Positions 1 to 6,301 of a stretch of 64,000 nt of DNA are shown one piece after another. The notes below the pieces were generated by a model, which saw nothing but the letters and a program-made list of their open reading frames with translations, made no database searches and was not told the origin of the DNA. A program made the position numbers and the translations under genes. The DNA comes from Seleniivibrio woodruffii. GTDB taxonomy: Bacteria; Chrysiogenota; Deferribacteres; Deferribacterales; Geovibrionaceae. The stretch lies in NCBI RefSeq assembly GCF_029267515.1, contig NZ_JAJUIS010000001.1, forward strand, positions 434,001 to 498,000. Reading direction: 5' to 3'. Positions within the stretch are counted from its first letter, which is position 1, and the number at the start of each line of letters is the position of its first letter.

Positions 1-27
1 GCCAATTTATTTATTCGGAGAGTTATG

Positions 28-423
28 ATGAACAAAAAGATGATTCCGGTGTTTCTTGTATTTATTGTCGCCATGATACTTGTCAGCACATGGCCCTATG
101 TTGTCGAATCCAGAATGCCCGTGAACCAGTTCATCTCGAAAGAGAAAAAATCGGGTATGATACCCGTTGTGCAGTTTGTTACAGACAATGCACAGGCGAA
201 AGCGGCGGAGGATGCGGCAAGGATTTTCAATGAAAAAGCCCCAACTAAGGTCGTTCTTAAAACGTTCGATTTCAAAGAGAATGAAAAATCCGCTGCGGGA
301 TATAACATGGAGCAGGCTGGTTTTGTTATCATCGATGCCGACGGCAAGGTTGCCGCACAGAACTACGGTGTTATAACCGCCGAAGCTCTGACAGAGATAA
401 TATCCGGAGTCCATACACATTAA
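28..423 (+). CDS. Membrane-anchored thioredoxin-fold protein without CxxC
   Basis: 131 residues. Residues about 5-25 form one hydrophobic N-terminal segment, a signal anchor or signal peptide. The rest looks like a thioredoxin fold: a PVVQFV strand near the start of the domain and a closing VIIDADGKVAAQNYG stretch followed by a helix. The region where thioredoxins carry CxxC has no cysteine, so a redox role is unlikely; it may bind a partner in the periplasm. ATG at 28 is preferred over ATG at 25 because it lies 7 bases after CGGAG. A rho-independent terminator follows directly, so the gene ends its transcription unit. The function is unknown and the fold call is by eye. Confidence 0.6.
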   Translation: MNKKMIPVFLVFIVAMILVSTWPYVVESRMPVNQFISKEKKSGMIPVVQFVTDNAQAKAAEDAARIFNEKAPTKVVLKTFDFKENEKSAAGYNMEQAGFVIIDADGKVAAQNYGVITAEALTEIISGVHTH

Positions 424-432
424 ATCGTAGCA

Positions 433-471
433 AAACGGACAGGGGTTAACAATTCCTCTGTCCGTTTTTTT
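433..471 (+). terminator. Rho-independent terminator
   Basis: ACGGACAG pairs with CTGTCCGT across a GTTAAC-containing loop and is followed by seven T residues. It lies 10 bases after the stop of the thioredoxin-fold gene. Confidence 0.85.
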
Positions 472-827
472 GTTATTCCGGCGCGATTCCTCAGCAAATT
501 CTTTCGGTGATACGGTATGGTTTTGCGTTCATCTGCGTTATTCTTCCGCTTTCTTCATAAAAATATTGCTTGACCCTGTAGCTATTGTAAATTAAAAGAT
601 TGTCAGAGATCGTTATATACGCAACAATATAACGCTTATAAAGACGGCCAGACATAAAGAACCAAAGACTAGGGACCTCTTGGTTATCGTTGGATGCGGG
701 AGTTTTCTATGCAGTGTATGGGGTACATCTGCACGGCGAACTCCCTTTTCCATTTATCATGCTTATCTGTTATGTTCCTAAAATTATTATGTTATGATAT
801 GTGAAGTTTAAACAGTTGCAGGTCTAT
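472..827 (+). other. Gene-free leader upstream of the HD-GYP sensor
   Basis: About 350 bases without a credible reading frame. The last third is rich in inverted repeats, including the strong hairpin at 698-745. I looked for the conserved core of the c-di-GMP-I (GEMM) aptamer, which would be apt upstream of an HD-GYP gene, and did not find it. Confidence 0.5.
698..745 (+). promoter_or_regulatory. Long bipartite hairpin in the leader of the HD-GYP gene
   Basis: GGGAGTT (698-704) pairs with AACTCCC (739-745). Inside it, GCAGTGTA pairs with TACATCTGC with one bulged base. TTTT follows the outer stem, so it could act as a weak terminator or attenuator about 80 bases before the start codon. No known riboswitch class is recognised. 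Confidence 0.45.
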
Positions 828-3176
828 ATGAAAAAATATACCTTCACATTCAGTATTCTGTTGCTTTTTGCGGGACTCACCCTGATCCTTTCCCTGTTTC
901 TTATGGGCAATTTTTTTCTCAGAGGGATTAAACAGGCTTACGAGATAACCGAAGATAAGATTAACGAATCAAACAGAAACATCACTCTTACGATGACTGA
1001 AAGTTTGCAGTCAATTTCAAGCGACCTTTCGGTATTGCTCACCGTCGGCTCGGAAAAACCTGTTACAGAGAACAGGGAAATACTTCTTAAAATTCTATGG
1101 GAACAGATGATGGACGGCAGCCACATCTCAAGTATCTTTATCGCTGACAAAGACGGCAGTTTTTTGCAGGCAAGACGCTCTCCTAAGCTCGCCGTGCGCG
1201 TAATTGACTGTGCCGGAGAAAAACCTCAGGATATCTATTATTATAAGGATACCGGATACGCGACTGTCTCTGAAGAAGCTGTTACGGCGGAATATGACCC
1301 CAGAAAAAGGAAGTGGTACGAAACCGCAGGAAAAACAATTACCTGGACGGATCCGTATATTTTTGCCTCGACAGGCAGACCTGGAATAACGCTCTCTGCT
1401 GCTTCATACGATGGAAACGGAAAAAAGATAAAGGTTGCGGCGGCGGATTTCTCTCTTGGCTCCCTTTCGGCGCTGCTTAAAGAGAAAGCAGGCAGTATCA
1501 ACGGGGATATCATTCTTTTTTCTAAAGATGCGGATGTTATTGCCGCGTCTTTTGATATTGCCGGAATGAGCGACAGAAAAGAGATAATTAAACTGAAAAG
1601 CCTGAACAACCCTGTGTATTCCGCTGCGTTCGGCTCGGTTGCCGAAGGCAGATTCAACGGAAGCAAAAAAGGCGGCGGGCAGACCTACGAATATTTCGTG
1701 GAAAAACTTCCGTCATACATAGGGAAAGAATGGTATATCGCATCGTTTGTTAAACGTAGTGTTATTCTTGACGAAATAAAGGCAACTATGCTTACGACTC
1801 TGCTGATTTCAATTTTTATTGTCGGAATAACGTATTTCCCCGTTCTGTACATTCTTAAAAAACTTTTCATAAATCCTATAAATAAATTAAAGCTGATGAC
1901 AGATGCCGTTGCGGGAAACAGGTATGACAGTGTTGAGAATATCGAGACAATTGTCAGTGAATTTCACAGCCTTTCAGATTCAATGGTCAATATGTCGGTT
2001 TCCATAAAAAGACACGAGCAGGCGGAAAGAGATCTTATCGATTCGTTCATAAAGATAATGGCGGGAGCTATCGATGCCAAATCCAGATACACAGGCGAAC
2101 ATTGCGAAAGAGTACCGCAGCTTGCAGTTATGCTTGCCGAAGCTATTGCCGAGAAAGGCGGCGGGCTTGCCGGTAAACTCAATCTGCGCACTGAATCAGA
2201 CTGGCGCGAGTTTAAGATAGCTTCATGGCTGCACGATTGCGGAAAAGTGACTACTCCTGAATATGTTGTTGATAAAGCAACGAAACTGGAAACAATTTAT
2301 AACAGAATACACGAGATACGCACGCGTTTTGAGGTGTTATACAGAGATGATATTATAGATTATTACGAAAAGCTGGCGGCGCAGCCTGAAAAGAGGCAGG
2401 AGTTTGAATCCGAGCTTTTTGAGCGCAGGAAACAGCTTTACGATGATTTTGACTTTATCGCAAAATGCAACATAGGCGGGGAGTTCATGAGCGATGAAGA
2501 TATTCTCAGACTTAACGTCATTGCGAAGAGAACTTGGACAAGGTATTTTTGCGACAGAAAAGGACTGAGCATAGCAGAAGAGCTTAGGCTTAAAGATGTT
2601 GAACAGGTTCCGGCTCCGGCAAAAGAAAATCTGCTTACCGACAGAAAAGACCATCTTATTCCAAGAGAAAGCACCATTGACAAAGATGAATACGAAAGTT
2701 TCGGGTTCAATGTCTCTGTGCCGGAATTCGCATATAACACAGGAGAAATTTACAATCTGTCCGTAAGACGCGGAACTCTTACGGAGGAGGAGCGTTATAA
2801 GATAAATGAGCATATTATTATGACCATAAAAATGCTGTCCGGCATAAAACTGCCAAGCGAGCTTGATCGCGTGCCGGAATATGCAGGCGGGCACCACGAA
2901 ACTATGACAGGAACGGGGTATCCCAGAGGGCTTAAATCGGATGATATTCCGATTCCGGCGAAAATAATTGCAGTTGCGGATATTTTTGAAGCTCTGACAG
3001 CTTCCGACAGACCGTATAAAAGAGCGAAAACACTTTCAGAGTCGCTGAAGATAATGGAATATATGAAAAAAGACGGGCATATCGACAAAGATGTTTACGA
3101 AATCTTTATCAGAGAAAAAGTTTACATGCGGTATGCGGAGAAGTTTCTCAGCAAAAGCCAGATTGACGAAACATGA
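828..3176 (+). CDS. Cache-HAMP sensor with HD-GYP phosphodiesterase domain
   Basis: 782 residues. A transmembrane helix near the N-terminus is followed by a periplasmic Cache-type ligand domain (about 30-310; note the RKRKWYE and WTDPY stretches typical of Cache domains), a second membrane helix (about 315-345), a HAMP-like segment and a C-terminal HD-GYP domain. Catalytic signatures are HDCGK at 469, HHE at 689 and GYPRGL at 697. HD-GYP proteins hydrolyse cyclic di-GMP, so this should be a membrane sensor that lowers c-di-GMP. An insertion of roughly 170 charged residues separates the HD and GYP halves. ATG at 828 is preferred over an upstream GTG at 801 because it puts the first helix at the N-terminus; its ribosome site is weak. 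Confidence 0.85.
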   Translation: MKKYTFTFSILLLFAGLTLILSLFLMGNFFLRGIKQAYEITEDKINESNRNITLTMTESLQSISSDLSVLLTVGSEKPVTENREILLKILWEQMMDGSHISSIFIADKDGSFLQARRSPKLAVRVIDCAGEKPQDIYYYKDTGYATVSEEAVTAEYDPRKRKWYETAGKTITWTDPYIFASTGRPGITLSAASYDGNGKKIKVAAADFSLGSLSALLKEKAGSINGDIILFSKDADVIAASFDIAGMSDRKEIIKLKSLNNPVYSAAFGSVAEGRFNGSKKGGGQTYEYFVEKLPSYIGKEWYIASFVKRSVILDEIKATMLTTLLISIFIVGITYFPVLYILKKLFINPINKLKLMTDAVAGNRYDSVENIETIVSEFHSLSDSMVNMSVSIKRHEQAERDLIDSFIKIMAGAIDAKSRYTGEHCERVPQLAVMLAEAIAEKGGGLAGKLNLRTESDWREFKIASWLHDCGKVTTPEYVVDKATKLETIYNRIHEIRTRFEVLYRDDIIDYYEKLAAQPEKRQEFESELFERRKQLYDDFDFIAKCNIGGEFMSDEDILRLNVIAKRTWTRYFCDRKGLSIAEELRLKDVEQVPAPAKENLLTDRKDHLIPRESTIDKDEYESFGFNVSVPEFAYNTGEIYNLSVRRGTLTEEERYKINEHIIMTIKMLSGIKLPSELDRVPEYAGGHHETMTGTGYPRGLKSDDIPIPAKIIAVADIFEALTASDRPYKRAKTLSESLKIMEYMKKDGHIDKDVYEIFIREKVYMRYAEKFLSKSQIDET

Positions 3177-3217
3177 GTGCGGGGTTAATATGGCGAAGCG
3201 ATCAATGAAGGTAGTTT

Positions 3218-3649
3218 ATGATAAGAAAAACAGTTTTTGCTCTGATATTGCTTCCTGCTCTGTCCTTTGCAGCGACACCTGCCGGTCTCTGGAAGACCGT
3301 TGACGACAAAACAGGTAAAGAAAAATCCATTGTCAGGATATCCGAAAACGACGGCGTACTCAGCGGAAATATTGAAAAACTGCTTGAGCCGAACGTTAAG
3401 AAAGACGCTGTATGCAGGGAGTGTCCTGACGACAGAAAAGGAAAACCAATTACGGGACTGAATATAATCCGCGGACTTAAACGGAGCGCGGGCGATGCCG
3501 ACGTTTGGGAGAACGGGACAGTTCTCGATCCGAAAAACGGCAAAGTGTACAAAGCCCGCATACAAGTTATTGACGGCGGAAAGAAACTTGAGCTGAGGGG
3601 ATATCTCGGACCGTTTTACCGCACACAGGTCTGGCTGAAGGCTGACTGA
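3218..3649 (+). CDS. DUF2147 family exported protein
   Basis: 143 residues with a clear signal peptide (MIRKTVFALILLPALSFA). The mature part starts with the GLWKTVDDKTGKEKSIV signature of DUF2147, a small periplasmic domain of unknown function, sometimes linked to envelope or metal stress. The CRECPDDRKGKP stretch carries two cysteines that could form a disulfide. It sits 41 bases after the HD-GYP gene and 9 bases before the Rrf2 regulator, so the three may be co-transcribed. The molecular function is not known. Confidence 0.8.
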   Translation: MIRKTVFALILLPALSFAATPAGLWKTVDDKTGKEKSIVRISENDGVLSGNIEKLLEPNVKKDAVCRECPDDRKGKPITGLNIIRGLKRSAGDADVWENGTVLDPKNGKVYKARIQVIDGGKKLELRGYLGPFYRTQVWLKAD

Positions 3650-3658
3650 GGAATTAAT

Positions 3659-4156
3659 ATGCAGTTTTCCGTTGGAGTTGAATACGCACTGCACTGCCTT
3701 TGCTTCATAGGTCGAGAGAGACCTGTCGGTGTTAAGGAACTTGCGGCATATCAGGGCGTTTCCGAAACCTATCTGTCAAAAATGCTCACAAAGCTGCGGA
3801 AATCCGGTATAGTAAGGTCTATTCCGGGGGTGAACGGCGGATATGAGCTTACCCGCGAACCGGACGAGATCACCTTCTGGGACGTTATTCAGGCAATCGA
3901 GGGTGAAACGCCGCTGTTTCAGTGCTGCGAAATACGCCAGCACAGCGCTATCGTTGACAGAAACAATCTGCCTGATGCCTATTGCAAACAGCCGTGTACA
4001 ATAAAAAAGGTCATGCTTGAGGCGGAAGAGAAGATGCGGGACTATCTTAGGTCAAAAACAATCGGCTGGCTGAACTCACAGCTCAGGAAAAAGCTCGACC
4101 CGAAACAGATAAAAGATACCGAAGAATGGTTTAAGCATAGAAAGACCTCCATCTGA
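3659..4156 (+). CDS. Rrf2 family transcriptional regulator
   Basis: 165 residues. The N-terminal winged helix (about 1-85) has the Rrf2 hallmarks: a YALHCL first helix, a recognition region SETYLSKMLTKLRKSGIV, and a GVNGGYELTR wing. Four cysteines follow in FQCC and YCKQPC. Rrf2 members such as IscR and NsrR use three cysteines in this area to hold an Fe-S cluster, so redox, NO or iron sensing is likely. Start ATG is preceded by TGAGGAATTAAT. A terminator overlaps the stop codon. Targets are not evident here; the gene is last in its unit. Confidence 0.88.
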   Translation: MQFSVGVEYALHCLCFIGRERPVGVKELAAYQGVSETYLSKMLTKLRKSGIVRSIPGVNGGYELTREPDEITFWDVIQAIEGETPLFQCCEIRQHSAIVDRNNLPDAYCKQPCTIKKVMLEAEEKMRDYLRSKTIGWLNSQLRKKLDPKQIKDTEEWFKHRKTSI

Positions 4157-4170
4157 CAGGGAGGTCTTTT
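4142..4170 (+). terminator. Rho-independent terminator of the Rrf2 unit
   Basis: AAGACCTCC (4142-4150) pairs with GGAGGTCTT (4160-4168) and runs into TTTT. The stop codon of the Rrf2 gene lies in the loop. Confidence 0.85.
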
Positions 4171-4283
4171 ATTGATGATAAGCCGACATTGTACCGATAA
4201 AAATGAGAATGCTTCGGGCTGAAGCCCTCGCAGAGACGGCAGTTGTCTTCGAGAGAAGCGCAGAGACGAAGCGATCTGGTTTT

Positions 4284-4655
4284 TTATACGGTCTGTTTCA
4301 CATGTTCGGGAGTGATTTCCAGCGTCATGCGCTGAAACGGATACTTCGCCTGCATCATTTCAAACTCCGCGCCTTCCGACACGAGTTTTGCCGTACCTTC
4401 CACCCTGAAGCCAGTGCCCATGCCGAAAAGCCCCTGAACGTTTTTACTGCCCAGAGTCAGCTTAACCTTATTATTCACCGCAAGATCTGCCTCCGTGCTG
4501 GTCATTCCCGCCGCAGGAACAAGAAGTCTGCCGTCATCCGTCAGAACAATGTAAGAGTTCCATGTGTTTACGACGTTCGCCTCTCCTCTGCCCCATGTGA
4601 CTACGGACACGACCCCTTCATTTCTCAATACTTCTCTGAATGTTTCGTTTATCAT
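4284..4655 (-). CDS. Pyridoxamine 5'-phosphate oxidase-like flavin protein
   Basis: 123 residues. The sequence follows the PPOX split-barrel pattern: a short N-terminal helix, VSVVTWG, then NTWNSYIVLTDDGRLLVPAAGM and a later VEGTAKLV strand. Such small proteins bind FMN (or F420 or heme in other members) and reduce small molecules; the substrate cannot be read. ATG at 4655 is chosen because AGGTGG lies 7 bases upstream, whereas upstream starts would add a tail of 26 residues without a ribosome site. It is monocistronic, separated by 235 bases from the thioesterase gene upstream on the same strand. Confidence 0.75.
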   Translation of the reverse strand: MINETFREVLRNEGVVSVVTWGRGEANVVNTWNSYIVLTDDGRLLVPAAGMTSTEADLAVNNKVKLTLGSKNVQGLFGMGTGFRVEGTAKLVSEGAEFEMMQAKYPFQRMTLEITPEHVKQTV

Positions 4656-4890
4656 TTTATACCACCTAGTAAGATATTGCAGATATATATTATCTGTTAT
4701 TAGTATAATGAAAAGAGTGCATAAGGTCAACATAAAACCGCAAGAAGTATGAATCCCTCACTAAGACGAAATAAAGGTCATGTCTCTGAGAGGAATGAAG
4801 TTACACTAGCCAAAGGCTGAACGAAGCCGCTTGCGGCAAGCTAAAGCAGTCTCGTCTTTTCTATATGCGACATAACTTATGAAATACGCT
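4656..4890. repeat. Intergenic stretch with degenerate dispersed-repeat motifs
   Basis: AAGACGAGACTGCTT (minus strand, near 4845-4860) and a GCCGC/GCGGC inverted repeat near 4828-4840 resemble bits found again at 4220-4280 (CAGATCGCTTCGTCTCTG, minus strand). They look like decayed copies of a short dispersed intergenic repeat. No gene is seen. Confidence 0.3.
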
Positions 4891-5325
4891 TTAGCAGTTA
4901 AGCCTTAGCAGAGAATCAGCTTTCTTTGCCATTTTTATGTTGAAACGGTCGGTGTTTATTGTGAAGCGTTCGTGGGAGCCCCTGCCGATAAGTTCTTTCT
5001 CGTCCCATGCCTCGACTTCCCATGATGTTTTCTGTCCGTCAACGCCTGTGCAGACTGCTTTTGCGCGCACCTTCATGCCCACTGGCGTAGCGGCGCTGTG
5101 GGTGACGTTGACGTTTATGCCGACGCTCTGTTCCCCTTCATCAAGATGCGGCGCGAGAGCCTCCATGCAAGCCCATTCCAGAAATCCTACCATAAAGCCC
5201 GTGGCGAACACCTTTGGCATGGGTTGGAACAGTTTTGATTCGGGATAGAGGTTTGGAACGGTTTTATTTTCAGTGACGGTTAATTCAATTTCAGCGGTTG
5301 TGCCGACAGTAATAGTGTTTTTCAT
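4891..5325 (-). CDS. FlK-like acyl-CoA thioesterase (hot-dog fold)
   Basis: 144 residues with the layout of the fluoroacetyl-CoA thioesterase FlK family: an N-terminal strand, then FATGFMVGFLEWACMEAL, the central hot-dog helix with the conserved Glu, and NVTHSAATPVGMKVRAKAVCTGVDG, where the THxAATPxG signature carries the catalytic-area His. These enzymes hydrolyse short acyl-CoAs; most bacterial members are housekeeping proteins of unknown substrate. Ribosome site GGAGGT sits 5 bases before the ATG. The gene lies 289 bases downstream of the ferrosome-like operon, and a Fur-box-like site lies in that gap, so iron control is possible but unproven. Confidence 0.82.
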   Translation of the reverse strand: MKNTITVGTTAEIELTVTENKTVPNLYPESKLFQPMPKVFATGFMVGFLEWACMEALAPHLDEGEQSVGINVNVTHSAATPVGMKVRAKAVCTGVDGQKTSWEVEAWDEKELIGRGSHERFTINTDRFNIKMAKKADSLLRLNC

Positions 5326-5493
5326 GGTTTACCTCCGAATAAAATATTAACTAATATCGGAGGCTGTAGGGATGTTCGCAAGATTAAAGAAAAGGTTTGA
5401 GATATATCGTTAAAATCATATAATTAACTTTGTGGCCGGGGTACGGGCTTCAGGCATTCTGCGATGGTCTGAAATCGGAGATTTCGTCCAGTT

Positions 5494-5560
5494 AGCGTTG
5501 GGTTGACAATCGTGGAAAATACTGCCGAAAGCCCGCTCGGGCACCCCGTTAAAATGCCGC
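5494..5560 (+). repeat. Intergenic repeat, copy 1 (left flank of the P-type ATPase operon)
   Basis: AGCGTTGGGTTGACA at 5494-5508, followed about 30 bases later by CTCGGGCACCCCG, is closely related to an inverted copy at 12216-12267. The copies flank the ATPase operon in opposite orientation. Confidence 0.4.
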
Positions 5561-5572
5561 TCGGGCAGTGTT

Positions 5573-5591
5573 GATAATGAATATCATTATC
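5573..5591. promoter_or_regulatory. Near-perfect Fur box
   Basis: GATAATGAATATCATTATC matches the classical 19-base Fur consensus at 17 of 19 positions. It lies 24 bases beyond the end of the FeoA-repeat gene. On the minus strand TTGAAA, a 17-base spacer and TATTCA could form a promoter overlapped by the box. No good reading frame with a ribosome site follows, so a small RNA or the thioesterase gene at 5325 are the candidate targets. Confidence 0.7.
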
Positions 5592-5614
5592 CTGCTGTGA
5601 TTTCAAGCGGAAAT

Positions 5615-6301
5615 CTATTCGGCTGTTATTTTTTCGGCTGTTTTTTCGGAAATGAACACTCTGAGCCCTTCAGCAGTGCATATCACCATGTCGGGGTAGT
5701 CATCCAGATGTATTGATTTCCCTGTTTCTATGCCCTCAAGGGTGAGGATTGTCCCTTTCTGGATACCGTTCACCGCCATCACCTGACTGTAGGTCTCCTG
5801 ACTTAAAAGCTCGTCAACGATGAAATCTTTATTTTTCGACGCGAAGGAGAACTGTTTTCCGTCACCAAGAATGCATGCGGCATGGGCTTCGGAGAGGCGG
5901 CATCTTGTTTTGTGTCCTATGAGAGTTATGTATTCCATGTGGGGAAGTTTTTTTATCACCTGAATTGTGTCTCCGCCGTTTATGCCGAGCTTTGACATAT
6001 CTTTTGCCGCCATCTTAGGCACGACGACAATGAAGCCCGAACCTGTTTCGTGTTCGTAGATGCTGCGTTTTTCTCCGGAGGGTGATTTATAGAAAAGGTG
6101 CCGACCAAGGGATCCGCTCAGGGCTTTTGTTCCGTCTTTCGTACCGATTTTCAGCGTGGCAAGCTCAATGTCGCCACGTCCCACCTTTGAAACGATACTT
6201 CCGGCGAATATCCCGTATGCGCCCAGTTTGCGGGCAAGCTCCGGCTCTTTCACGGATATTATTTTATAGAAGCCTCCGCTTTTTGCATCGGATAATTTCA
6301 T
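5615..6301 (-). CDS. FeoA-domain repeat protein, last gene of the ferrosome-like operon
   Basis: 228 residues, soluble, with two or three SH3-like FeoA-type modules: roughly 1-75 (LARKLGAYGIFAGSIVSKVGRG), 90-150 (GDTIQVIKK) and 170-225 (GIQKGTILTLEGI). FeoA domains are small SH3-like modules that bind the ferrous iron transporter FeoB or sit at the end of DtxR-type regulators. Here no FeoB or helix-turn-helix is present. The ATG overlaps the stop of the upstream ATPase gene by ATGA, so translation is coupled. I infer a cytosolic accessory role, perhaps docking to the ATPase or sensing iron. That this family belongs to ferrosome clusters is inferred from position. Confidence 0.65.
   Translation of the reverse strand: MKLSDAKSGGFYKIISVKEPELARKLGAYGIFAGSIVSKVGRGDIELATLKIGTKDGTKALSGSLGRHLFYKSPSGEKRSIYEHETGSGFIVVVPKMAAKDMSKLGINGGDTIQVIKKLPHMEYITLIGHKTRCRLSEAHAACILGDGKQFSFASKNKDFIVDELLSQETYSQVMAVNGIQKGTILTLEGIETGKSIHLDDYPDMVICTAEGLRVFISEKTAEKITAE

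Noticed and set aside
560-745. c-di-GMP riboswitch upstream of the HD-GYP gene
   Set aside because: The conserved GEMM core sequences are not present, so only an unclassified hairpin is reported.
4203-4703. 166-residue plus-strand frame opposite the PPOX gene
   Set aside because: The opposite strand shows a clear protein family, and this frame has odd composition and no start signal.
5424-5606. 60-residue minus-strand frame between the FeoA-repeat and thioesterase genes
   Set aside because: It starts upstream of the Fur box, has no ribosome site and no protein-like composition; the segment looks like non-coding RNA or repeat.
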